Assembly (NCBI GenBank): GCA_963971285.1 | Contig: OZ020254.1 | Span: 11,346,001 to 11,410,000 of the forward strand | Reading direction: 5' to 3' | Source of the DNA: Astropecten irregularis | Taxonomy: Eukaryota > Echinodermata > Asteroidea > Paxillosida > Astropectinidae | Length of the DNA: 64,000 bases | Part shown: positions 45,886 to 56,553 of the stretch, one piece after another | How the letters are laid out: each line of letters opens with the position of its first letter | Position numbering within the stretch: the stretch's first letter is position 1 | The notes under the pieces: generated by a model | Told to the model about the DNA's origin: nothing | The model's database searches: none | Seen by the model: the letters and a program-made list of their open reading frames with translations, nothing else | Program-made: the position numbers and the translations under genes

Positions 45886-46120
45886 AACGAAAGATCTGCT
45901 TAGCACAAAAATTTGCTAAGCATGGCATTTCTGTCTTCATAAAAACAGGGTTAACAACCAAATTTCCCTGTTTTGTGTATCGCTTGTGATTGTTCTTTGG
46001 CTGTTGTTTGCTGACCATAAATATCAAATTAAATTTTTAATGGTGTTTTCTTTTAATGGGCAAGAGACTTTGTTGCTAAGCATTTTTTGTGTGCTTAGCA
46101 GCTCCATGAAATTAGCACTT
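45886..46120. mobile_element. Family C MITE, copy 3
   Basis: GATCTGCTTAGCACAAAAAT at the left and GTGCTTAGCAGCTCCATGAA at the right, with GTGATTGTTCTTTGGCTGTT inside matching the 7903 copy in inverse. The extreme GGGGTCAATTT terminus is missing on the left. Confidence 0.78.
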
Positions 46121-46842
46121 GTTTACTGTACACATAAAGCAAGCATATACTTGAAGGTAAATTTGATAGGTCTTGTTTTACTAGGGGAGAGGGGGAGTTG
46201 ACTCGTACAACGATTCTGCATGCCATTATTTATGATCTTATTTTTTGCCACCGCCAGAAATGATTGATTATGTGTCAACACTGTAATTGCGTGATGCATG
46301 GACATCCCGATATATGGGACACCGTATCTTTAAGTAGACGCGTCGCGTGTCAAAACTGCGACCCTCGGGGCGGTGTCAAACCTAAGAGGAATAATTCTAT
46401 GGACCCTCGGGAAAAGAAACGGAGTGAGACACTTTCATTTGTCTTCGTTTTATTATTTTTCCCCCATCCCCTCTCCTATAGTTCTACCTCTCTCATACGG
46501 TTAAAGAATTTTATCAATCACTTTTGACCGTCTATAAGTATCTTCCCGAGGTTTATTTACTTTAACGCTGTCGGTTTGGCACGATGACGCGTCTGGCTAG
46601 TCGGTGGTATTATACGTGCAATGTCGTGGAGTAAACACCTTTAATCCATCATGTTCATAGAGGTCCACACTTTCAATCAAAGCTGTATACGAATTCTTTA
46701 ACCCTGGTTTTTTTTCACCATTTTGTTTTATTTATCGTGTGTTGGGTATTGGAAATTCGAGACCTGGGTTGGGGTTAATTAGGTATAATTATGTACTCGG
46801 TAAGCTGATTTGTAAGTTATCAACAAATAATTAAGACAAAAT
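46121..46842. other. Unrecognised non-coding stretch
   Basis: No gene or repeat family recognised. Confidence 0.35.
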
Positions 46843-46914
46843 GACTGGAGCGGGATTCAAACCGGCGACCTCCTGAATACCGTACAGGCGCTCTACCAAC
46901 TGAGCTATCCAGCC
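46843..46914 (-). ncRNA. tRNA-like segment (SINE-type, probably not a functional tRNA)
   Basis: The minus strand folds as a tRNA. A 7-bp acceptor stem forms between GGCTGGA and TCCAGTC (one G-T pair). The D arm is GCTC..AGTTGG..GAGC. The anticodon-arm region CCTGTACGGTATTCAGG has an imperfect stem and an odd loop. The T arm is GCCGG..TTTGAAT..CCCGC with one mismatch. Box A (TAGCTCAGTTGG) and box B (GGTTTGAATCC) are good. The poor anticodon arm and its repetition at 12831 and partly at 56486 indicate a tRNA-derived repeat. Confidence 0.65.
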
Positions 46915-47143
46915 CTACGTTGGTGGTGACCCCTATAGTCAATTATCTTTGTTCGTTTGGCAGTCAGAAGCCATGAAACCACGCACACACCGCCATATCC
47001 CAGGGATCATTTCACCGATACGCGCAGCAATGCTGCAACCTGAGAAGGGTACCTGGGAGATCACACAAAGGGGATACGGCTTTTTAATTAATATAATCAT
47101 AAAATAACCACAAGGGAAACAGACTAGAGTAAATGGAACATGG
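46843..47143 (-). repeat. Family Q repeat, copy 2
   Basis: On the minus strand: CAGGTTGCAGCATTGCTG, ATATGGCGGTGTGTG, GGCTTCTGACTGCCAAACGA, GATAATTGACTATAGG and CACCAACGTAGGGCTGG, running into the tRNA-like segment. The order matches 12640-12905. The tRNA-like part lies at the downstream end of the shared region, which is unlike ordinary SINEs. Confidence 0.68.
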
Positions 47144-48914
47144 TTCCCTTCCGTTGTTCTGCTCAGACAATGTCGAGATGTGTCAAGAAAAGGTGGAGAG
47201 CCTGAAGTCATAGCTAACATCTTCTGTGTCCGGATGTATTGCAATGTAGGTTCTCCATTAACCTAGTACCTTTCAGGCGACAGGGATATTATATGTGGAC
47301 TAGCCGACATCCGGGCGAAGCCGTGCCAGGGAAATCGCCTTGGAAGCTGCACTTTCCTCTCAAATCGGTGACGGGGGAGGGTAGGTTAGCTTTTCAAATT
47401 GTATTTTGGATGTCGTTCATATTTCTTTCTCTCCTTAGCTAGCTTTCACTCTCCTTCTTCTTTTTTTGGAAACCGATACCCCTTTCGAAGTGCGATTCAT
47501 TCAGTGCCTTGGTCTAATCGTGCCACGCAAGCTGCCAGAAAAAGCTTCTCCCCTGATTAACAATCCCAGGCGCAACGGTGTCACTTTCCACGCTTCGCAA
47601 TTTTTGTCTCCCCCTTTTCTCCTTCCTCCCTCCTCCTCCCGCTGTGCACCGCGCGCGGGTCAATTAATACTGCCGAAGCGCTTCTCATTTTTTTGTCCCG
47701 ATGACCCGTCCGACTGAGAATGGTAAGGGGGGAGTTCAATATTATTTCTCGCTGTTCTGTTCTGCCCTTTCCAAGCTCGTAACCCGATATGTCCGGGTTG
47801 TGAGTGCGTTTTCATATCTCTACTCCGGTTGAGGGAGGAGGAGGGAGGGGGAGGGAGAAAGAAAAAATTACAAGGGAACACTTCGTGTGGGCTTGCAAGC
47901 AAGCCCAAATCAGCTGCTCTAAAGACGTGCCATTGAGTGCTATACTGCAGATTTAGAATATGAAGAAGTCCTTCGGGTATAAAGGAAACTCATGATCCAC
48001 GATGGCTGTCGACGGACGGTCTTTAGCTAGCACACGATTGATGCACGATGGGTCGCAACCAACCTACCTCATTGCTATGTCAAAGGTGCAGCTTCTCTCC
48101 ATCAATTCGAGCTTTACTGCGTTTGTTCATGTCCACCGTACAGGTCGCGGCCAGCAAGGAACGTAGATATCCTATAGCCTTGGCAGACCTAGATATATTC
48201 CCATCGTAAGCCAAGTGGGACCTTCCCATAAGTGGTTTTTCTCCGGGGCTCATTATCGGTGTAAATAGCTTTTGCTTTCCCCGGACGAGGAGTGTAATTC
48301 GTACCACAGTGGCGTCCTGTTTACCTTTTTCTTCCCGTGCATGGCGAATTGGGGAGTGTTTTCGCTAGTCAGCCGGAAAGCCGGTGCATTGGGCGTCTTG
48401 ACACGACCAGGGGAAACGTGTCTTATGAAACCCTTTCCGTAAGCTATAATAGTCAGCCATTGTGTATAGTAAACGTCAACTACCAACCATACCATAAATA
48501 GTTCGGTCAACAGGGTTACATTACTTGAATCACCGGAACATAATCAATCATGTAGTGATATTTCAAGTCTCCCTGACTTCCTCACCCTTGAAAAATCAGC
48601 GAATGTAAGTCCGACTCCGTACGTAAAAGTGTTCCTCTGATATTTGTTAATAGTCCTTTTGACTAATTCCCCAGCTGCATTTACCTAATGGCGACTGGAA
48701 GTTGTAATAATGATTGATTAGGGTCTGTAAAATTGGATACCCATCAGCACTTTGCGAAAGTATGATTAACGAAGGTACGTCTAACATGATTTCCGCACGG
48801 ATTTTTCATGCTGCATTGTCAAATTTTCCTTAAAGGATCACTAACTCACATTAGTGATGAACGTGATGATGTATAACGTCCGGGGACACAATGACTATAG
48901 CATATAGCTACCAC
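47144..48914. other. Unrecognised non-coding stretch
   Basis: About 1.8 kb with pyrimidine-rich tracts near 47600-47645 and a purine-rich tract near 47830-47870. No gene or repeat family recognised. Confidence 0.35.
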
Positions 48915-49057
48915 GGGTCGAATCACCAAACTCATCGTAACTTAATTATGATGATCGTAGGACGTATGATGCATTGCAGCCTTACGTATACGATGGATTA
49001 TCCTTCGTAACTCAAGTTACGATCGAATAATCGTAGGGCTTCATGAAATCGACCCCT
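48915..49057 (-). mobile_element. Family B MITE, copy 6
   Basis: GGGTCGAATCACCAAACTCA to GGGCTTCATGAAATCGACCCC, with GGATTATCCTTCGTAACTCA and GTTACGATCG inside. Confidence 0.88.
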
Positions 49058-49249
49058 GGTCTTAAAACAAGGCTGACGATGCGAGCTCCTTATCCGCAAA
49101 TATGCACTGCACATTATGCACTGAAGTCATGTTCATAATGGGGGACATGGTGATGAGGGTATTCGCTGGCGAGGCAGCGGTCTTGCACCTGAAAGCACCA
49201 TGCCTAGAAACCAACGCATACCTCGACCTCGTATCCAAGGGTACCTGAC

Positions 49250-49370
49250 TGTTTGGTTCTGAAGAAGAACACTCAACACTCAGAGTGTTAACCACCGGTT
49301 CTTCTCAGAACCACACACTCTTATACAAGAGATTTGTGTACATGGTGCTACCGCAAATCTAACTTTATAT
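49250..49370. repeat. Palindrome H, second copy, shortened
   Basis: TTTGGTTCTGAAGAAGAACA and CCGGTTCTTCTCAGAACCAC, then CACACTCT..AGAGATTTGTG..GTGCTACCGCAAATCTA. It corresponds to the right arm and part of the left arm of the palindrome at 19835 with the centre deleted. Confidence 0.75.
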
Positions 49371-49487
49371 CCTTCACTTCAATCATGCTTTGCTTCAAGC
49401 CTGTACCTGATTGTTATTGTGCCTGTCTGCATTAAAATTAGTCCCACTTGGCATAAGTGTTTTCTATGAACAGTAACTGTATCTTGT

Positions 49488-49833
49488 AATAATAATTGGC
49501 ATGTATATAGCGTTCTTACACACAAGAAGGGTATCACAACGCTTTACACTGTTATTATCCCTGGTCATCGGGCCCATTTACATTCCTGAAACAATCTCAG
49601 TTCCCTTGGGAGTATAGAGCCTAGAAGGTGCATAGAGGCTAATCAAACCACAAAGCCATCTTTACCCTCACATGTACCCATTTACACCTGGGTGAAGAGG
49701 AACAATATGTGACAAAGCGTCTTGCCCAAGGACGCAAGCACCACTAGTCCATGGCTTGATTCGAACCCACGATATGTAGATTGACCACAAGATCTTGAGT
49801 ACGACACGGCAGACCACTAGGCCACGGCTCCCC
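49488..49833 (-). repeat. tRNA-derived SINE, copy 1
   Basis: On the minus strand the head is GGGGAGCCGTGGCCTAGTGG, with a box-A-like word and box B GGTTCGAATC (49758-49767). A central segment follows (CTTGGGCAAGACGCTTTGTC, TTCACCCAGGTGTAAATGGG) of the kind conserved across metazoan SINEs; Nin-DC is the domain it most resembles to me. The tail runs through GCGTTGTGATACCC and GCGCTATATA-like words to an ATTATTATTAC end. It would be transcribed by RNA polymerase III. Confidence 0.82.
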
Positions 49834-50474
49834 ATTTTATTAATTTGTTTGTTTTCATTCTATTTAATCATCTGTTCGTTATTTCAGTTTTTGTAGATTT
49901 TGAGGTTTGTTTACGTCTCGTTTTGTTTTCTTAGTCTCTGCTACTGTAGTTAAAGACGGTGTATACATGTTTTTCATTTGATCTTTATCCAGTTTTGTTG
50001 CATTCCTGGATAAATGAAAACATGGGGAAAAATGACACAAGTTTTTTTTTTCCCGTAGACAGCCAATCAAGCACAGACATCGAGAATGGCACGCCGTTAT
50101 TCACGGATAAATAACGGCGATCATTTGTCAATTCCTCGAACCAGATGGAGCTGTTTGACCACAGCGCGGCTTATAATAAGTATTTACTCTCTGCGAGTCA
50201 TTTTCTGGGGCATGTAGCTCCGAGGCAAATTTGTGCTAAATCGTGTTTGGACGACCGTGTTATTCCGGACCGTCTCACCGTCCTGTACCTCTTAGCAGTC
50301 CGGGGCCGGCGGGGACTTGGGTGATAGTTGACGGCCCATTACTTGATCCAGCCATTCCCGGTACAAAATGATAATGTTCCATTAGTCACCTACCGTATAT
50401 ACTGTGCTTAAACCTACGGGTACAGACTTGGTAATGGCCCTCAAAATGATTTTGTTTCTGTGTGAAAGTATACG
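49834..50474. other. Unrecognised non-coding stretch
   Basis: No gene or repeat family recognised. Confidence 0.35.
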
Positions 50475-50863
50475 CTTAAAGGCAGCGTACAGGATTTTGC
50501 AAGGCCTCCAAAAATAATAATTGAGTTTGAGACTGAAAATGTACTCAACAGTTCGTAAACAGTGCAAACAGTCACCATGGGAAATCTTGGTTCATCAGAT
50601 GCTGGGGGTTTCAAGGAAATCAAGATTGAGTGTCTTGTAAAAAGACCATTCGTCCGAACGATTTGGTAGCATTTCGAAAGCGTGGTGTAACCGTGAAGGA
50701 TTCGGAGGGGACAAGATTATTTCGGCCGTATTTCTGCTATCCAGATGAACAAAGCGTAAAAAGGTACATGCATCAACGTCTCGATAAGGAAGTTGAACCA
50801 TCACTTCAAGTACCAAATTCAGCCAAAACGCACATCTTTGCAAATTCTTTATGCTCTCTTTAA
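50475..50863 (+). mobile_element. Family F MITE, copy 3
   Basis: TTAAAGGCAGCGTACAGGAT to TTTATGCTCTCTTTAA, with CATGGGAAATCTTGGTTCAT, CGTCCGAACGATTTGGTAGC, GGTGTAACCGTGAAGGATTC and GTACCAAATTCAGCCAAAAC. The most complete copy of the family here. Confidence 0.9.
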
Positions 50864-51048
50864 GAAAGCTACTATTTATACAGTACTTACAACTTATCTT
50901 CTTGTCATGAAATCTCTCTGAAACGCCATTTTTATCAAGAAAATTTAATCTAGATTCCTTGAAAAACGTGTCAACTTATTTCGAGCTCTGTTATCCAAAT
51001 TACGCACAGAAGGAAACGTGCACAAACATACTCAATGTATAGAATATA

Positions 51049-51176
51049 CCTTATTCACGGTGCATCCATCCTACATTCGAAGCCCTGCAGTCGAACCGAG
51101 GCTTGGATTCAAAACATTATGGTAGTAGAATTGGGTATACAAGGAAGGTGACAAGATGGATGCACCGTGAATAAGG
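51049..51176. mobile_element. Short inverted-repeat element S
   Basis: CCTTATTCACGGTGCATCC at the left and its exact complement GGATGCACCGTGAATAAGG at the right; the perfect match continues to 22 bp. The 84-bp interior is non-coding. Perfect ends suggest recent activity. I could not define a target duplication. Confidence 0.85.
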
Positions 51177-51306
51177 CTTATAAACTGCCATTTACGTTTA
51201 ATTTGTAAATAAATTTTGATAACTTTTTCCAAAGGGTATTGATGTGATGACTGTACTGAAGGAATACTCACTCCAAAAACAAGATGACCCGAGATGAACG
51301 ACACAT

Positions 51307-51648
51307 TTAAAGGTAAGTCATACTTTTATAGCACATACCGAAACGGAAATCTCCACAGATTTACCTATAACTTACCGGGTACAACAAACCGTTACAAATT
51401 GTCTGTTTGAAATGCTGTATTTATCCAGAAAAGAGTAAAGCCAATGGCCAAAATCAATTTTGATATTTTAAAGATAAACAATGACGGTGAAAAGATTTTT
51501 AAAATACTGTGGACGTTTTTCACCGTTTTTTCTCAAAAACTGGACACCGATGATGGACACAGATGACTGTTACTGTATCTGTCTTGATATTTTTGCCCAT
51601 GAATCTGCATTTCTTTGACAAAAAGCAAAGTATGATATTACCTTTTAA
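51307..51648 (-). mobile_element. Family A MITE, copy 15
   Basis: TTAAAGGTAAGTCATACTTT to AAGTATGATATTACCTTTTAA, with ACATACCGAAACGGAAATCT and GCCCATGAATCTGCATTTCT inside. Slightly shortened in the centre. Confidence 0.88.
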
Positions 51649-51934
51649 AAGCAGAGACGAACTATTTTTGGCGAAAATTGGCCTTTGTCCTATTGTCAGA
51701 ACTACTTGCCGTTATAAATTCTTTTAAGAGTACCAGGAGAATTGAACAATTTTCATGGAGCATTTGGAGGGTACAGCCAGTGAATTCGAAGTCAAGATAT
51801 TAAATAGCAGGAATTTAAATTGTGAAGTTGTTTTTTATAGGCCATCAGAGTCAAGTAGGTTTGCGTGTGTTCGGAATGGATTTATTGTGTTTATTTGCTG
51901 GTATGTATTCTGCATGCATGTTGTTAACGAATGT

Positions 51935-52299
51935 GAAAGGTACTATCTTCCTTCGGTAACATACCGAAACAGAAATTTCCACAGATTTACCTCTAAATTA
52001 CAGGGTTTAAAGATCGTGATGTAAAAACACCGTTAGCATTTTTCTGCCTGAAATACAGTTGACCTACTTATCCTACAAATGGTACAAATATAGACCAAAA
52101 ATAGTTTTGATCTCAGGGAGATCAAAAATCATGTGAACAGATTTGGAAAAGCAGTAAGTGTTTTTCGGTGTTTTCTCAAAAAGTCGGCCACCGTAGGGGA
52201 CTGGGAATTTCACAGATGACTATTATTGTATCTTCCTTGATATTGTTGGGCCATGCATCTGCATTTCTTTGGAAGTAAAGATGAAGTTATTACCTTTAA
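51935..52299 (-). mobile_element. Family A MITE, copy 16
   Basis: AAAGGTACTATCTTCCTTCG to GAAGTTATTACCTTTAA, in the same orientation as the copy 287 bp upstream and sharing its CATACCGAAACAGAAAT subtype. Confidence 0.85.
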
Positions 52300-54350
52300 G
52301 TAACGTTGGTCACGTACAGTATATGAATGGGGAAAACCACGCTTATTGTAGGCATATTGAATAGCGAGTGCACAATACTCCTCAGAGAGCGATGAAGACA
52401 TAAAAAGCTTCGCTGTGGACTTGTACCCCTTCCAGTCCTATTTTGTAGTGTGCCATCAACCTTGTTTCATTTTGAGGGTAGTGTGCTCCCTAAAGAGTTA
52501 AAGTAAAGTTCTCTACTATTGTTTTCGTTATTTGTCCATACACAAATTGTTTGACTGTGTCCCTAATGGGTCCGTGTTTCTCTGAGTTTGCTGTGGGCCT
52601 ATTGAGAAAATGTACGCATGTTAACTACTGTGTTCCAAGGCTAAAACAATTTGCTGTGAACGCTTCGGCATCACATTGCATTGCCGCAAGCGCCTTTGCC
52701 CATTATATACCTATATTCAAGGACAACCAGGGGCATTTAACGTGTCTTGATTGGCCAGTACCACGATATTGGGGGGCAACGGTGTGACGTCATGCGCATT
52801 AGGGCGGCCTAAACAGTACAGAGAACTCCTCCGCAGATATTCTTCCGCTCGACCTGAATTAAAATGGGACTCGTTTATAAGGACACCGAGGATAGAGCCC
52901 ACTGCTGATAATTCAGTTGTCTGGATTGTGGGTCGATTTATATGATACGCTCCTTAGCCATTACCTCGCCAGGTTCCCGTTGAAAACCAAGCTTTACACA
53001 CGACCCTATTGAACCTCCGCGCGGTTTATGTTTGGTTAACCGTCTCCATACCGATGTGTATTCTGTACTGGCTGCTACCGTATAAGTTATGTATATTTCC
53101 GGTTGGAGCGACTGATGCCAAGGCTATGGTACTCTTAAAAACCGCAAAATAGCCAATGAGCAATTCAATGGGTCACTGATATCACTCAGCGGTGAACATG
53201 CACACCGACTTATTTTAAATAGGTGCGTCGGTAGACTTGACTCGAGGCGTTATTAGAAAACAGGGAAGCTGACATTGCTTATCCCCAGCATGTGTCTTCT
53301 TGACACTCATCGCATTGTGTGTAGATGAAAGCCTTTGTGAATGACACTATAATACTGAACGTCTGAAGTAAATCATTTCAAGTGCAGCATCGCTTTGAGT
53401 GACACTGGCAATCCGTCGCCAAGTTGAACGTTAAGCAGGTATATTAAGGGCTGCCACATTGTAGCGGCGCCTCGTCAAAAGACAAAACATCTAGTAGAAC
53501 TCAAACTCATTGCCTAAATCTGCTAACAGGATAACAACATCATATCATGTTCGTGAAAGTATAAAGTATGGAGGAATTAGCGTCAAAAATGAAATGATAC
53601 TTGTTCATTTATTTGGTTCACGACTGCGCATTTGCTCTGACGTCAAGCACTGGGCAAGGCAGTCCATGTAATTGCATTACGTGATATCGTTTACGCCCAG
53701 AGTACGGTCCGCTCAGGAACTTGTATACGGGGTGATGGCGACCTGCAGCCCCACGGACATTATGCGAGGAGGGCCCTGCCTTCTTCGGGCAAACCACTTA
53801 CGTCGAATTAAACCACTGGCCAAAACCTGTGGCATATTGCCGACTTCGATTGGTCATTCGTGTCACAACTTTATTTCAACATTTTGAACCTTTATTAGGC
53901 CTATATCGTGTATTTTCTTCTCCTTTGTTTATATGTGTACAATAGTTCTTCGCATCTCCTTTTGCATGACATATGATACACCAAAAGACAAACACGCCAA
54001 AAGCAGATGGTCAATGTGTAAAATAAAATCGATGGTTTAAACAGCGCAGTGGGGCCAGCCTGCATTCCCCCAACGGAGCTGTGTTTACTACGTGAATTCC
54101 TTCACTTCATTGCATATAATCAACCTAATATATTTGGGAGTAGCATATAATGCTTACGTCCTTGGAGATTTTATGTTTCGTCTTTCCTTCTCAAATATTT
54201 AAACACCTCTGACTTTGAAGAACTAGCCGCCGCTCAATAAACAAATGGTATAAATTAATACGAGAATCTTTGATATTATGAAGGTTACGGGCATGGAATC
54301 ACTCTGATACGAATCGCAGACTCCAAAAAACAACCGAGCAGCATCCTTCT
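52300..54350. other. Unrecognised non-coding stretch
   Basis: About 2 kb without a recognisable gene, RNA or repeat family. Open frames of 60-78 codons occur on both strands and have no visible motif. Confidence 0.35.
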
Positions 54351-54721
54351 TTAAAGGTAATATCATACTTTAGTTTTCCTAAAAAAGAAATACAGATTCA
54401 AGGGCAAAAATATCCAGGCAGATACAGTAACAGTCATCTGTGAAATTGTCAGTCCCATGCGGTGCCCACTTTTTTGACAAAACATTGAAAAACAGCCACA
54501 GTATTCTTTTTAACCTTTTCACCGTTATTTGTTTATCTTTAAAAGATCAAAACTGTTTTTGGTCATTGGTTTTTACTCTTTTCTATAATAATACAGCATT
54601 TCAGGCTAAACAAATCAACGGTAGGTTTCTACCATCACCATCTTTATACCATGTAAGTTGAAGATAAAATCTGTGAAGATTTCTGTTTCGGTATGCTACC
54701 TAAGTATGATACTACCTTTAA
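54351..54721 (+). mobile_element. Family A MITE, copy 17
   Basis: Full length: TTAAAGGTAATATCATACTT to CCTAAGTATGATACTACC, with the GGTATGCTACC subtype near the right end. Confidence 0.92.
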
Positions 54722-55217
54722 CTGCAAGCTGCACGGAAACCACGGACGTAACCCTACGCGTACAAGTGACTCAGATGTCAACATTTTGCTGCATCGCAGC
54801 GGCAGCCTATCTGTCCTCCTTCTTTCGTCGATAATGCTCTCAACATGAAAACCCAAATCCTAGGCTTGAGAGAGAGAAAGAGGTAGATAGACATGAGAAA
54901 TCCACCCAGCGAATGTAACAGACCGCCATCGGAGCAAATATGGAGTGCTTGACACGTGTGCGTACGCATTAAGAGGTAAAATAACACACAACTAAACCGG
55001 TGGCTTAAAACGTGCGACCATTAAAAGCCGAGGCATTTTACAGACTCAGATGTCAAAGTATATGCCGTCTATAAAGTGACATAGGTTATGCATTTCGTTC
55101 CAAAATCATCCGTCTTACTCGTGTAGTTTTTTATTAACAAGGCAGAAAGCGAGATACCCTTTGGAAGTGTAAAATATTTTCCCCGCGGTTGTAACAGAAT
55201 CAAAGAGCAAACATGGG
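54722..55217. other. Unrecognised non-coding stretch
   Basis: No gene or repeat family recognised. Confidence 0.35.
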
Positions 55218-55585
55218 TTAAAAGTAATATCATACTTTGGTTTTCATCGAAGAAATACAGACTCATGGACACAAATATCAAGACAGATACAGTAACAGTC
55301 ATCTGTGAAAATTCCAGTCCCATACGGTGCCCACTTTTTGAGAAAAAAACAGTGAAAAACGGCCACAGTATTTCTTAAGTCTTTTCTCTTTTATTTTTGA
55401 TCTTTTAAAAGATCAAAAAGGTTTTCGGTCGTTGTTTTACTAATTTCTGGATAAATACACTATTTCAGGCGGGAAAAATGTAACGGTAGGTTTCTACTAG
55501 CATCATCTTTATACCCTGTAAGTTAAACGTTAATCTGTGAACATTTCTGTTTTGGTTTCTTACCAAAGTATGATACTACCTTTAA
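55218..55585 (+). mobile_element. Family A MITE, copy 18
   Basis: One of the best-preserved copies: TTAAAAGTAATATCATACTT to ACCAAAGTATGATACTACC, with all internal landmarks in order, including the self-complementary GATCTTTTAAAAGATC. Confidence 0.93.
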
Positions 55586-56485
55586 TAACGATGGTTGCGT
55601 TCGCGCGAAACCTTCATAAGATAACAAAATCACGCATTGAAACCAATCAAGTATGCCTGTGCGACCAGACAATTAATTTCATGTATGAAGTCATATATTT
55701 TATTTAATGAAATATCCATTATTTCCTTTGTTTAATAAGCTCCCTAAAAAGAGCATGCATTGCTTATGATGTCAATGCCATAATCACTTTAGTTAATCAG
55801 CATTAATTTGTGTGCCTGATACCATTATAGTACTCGCTGTATATTATAATATTACGGGCAGGGCCTGGGCAGCATAATGTAAACAAAGCATATACCCCAG
55901 CATACTTTCAGCAATGTCAATACATCATTGATGGAGTAGACTGAAATTCATGCCATTTATAATCAAATCATGTCATTTATTGAACACGCATGCAGACTTT
56001 TATGTCTCTCAATCATTCAACCTCCCCCTCCCCCCCCCCCCCCCCCCTCCCCCAGTTCTATCTTTGGTTTCTTTATACTCACTCAAGCGCGCGCGCGCGC
56101 TCCGGGGAACCGTCACCTAGATACCAAACGTCAGTAGTGATTACGAACCCCGTATACCTATAATACCAGCACAAATGAGCGACCGGTTTTCCAATTTAAT
56201 CAAAGTACAACGTCGCGGGGTAGGTTTGAGTTGTCGCCCGTGTCCGATCACGACGCGTGCCTGGTGCTATGCTGTGCCTCCGTAGAAAAGGTTCGGGGAA
56301 AGGGCACAAGGGGTGCATAAGTGCCAAGTGCATCGGAATGCAGTGTATACACAATGCGGTTTCCACGTGGGGTTTGAAAAATGAGGAAGATTTTTGAGGT
56401 ATAAAATGCAGGTAGATGCGAATTTTTACAGTTGCTTTTGGGAATACAGTTCGTTGATCAGTGTAAACTCATATATGAAAAGAAC
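55586..56485. other. Non-coding stretch with poly-C and GC repeat
   Basis: A C run at about 56031-56047 and an alternating GC tract near 56087-56101. No gene recognised. Confidence 0.4.
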
Positions 56486-56553
56486 AGGGCTTATATGTGG
56501 CTCTGTGTACGGTATTCAGTATGTCGCAGGTTCGAATCTCGCTTCAGTCCGCT
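56486..56553 (+). repeat. tRNA-like fragment of family Q
   Basis: TGTACGGTATTCAGTATGTC, GCAGGTTCGAATCTCGCTTC and AGTCC match the 3' half of the tRNA-like part at 46843. The box B (GGTTCGAATCT) is intact, but box A is not recognisable. An open frame across it is coincidental. Confidence 0.5.

Noticed and set aside
46843..46914. A functional tRNA gene
   Set aside because: The acceptor stem pairs, but the anticodon stem is mismatched and the loop lacks a normal U33 in the best register; similar sequences occur at 12831 and 56486, which points to a repeat.
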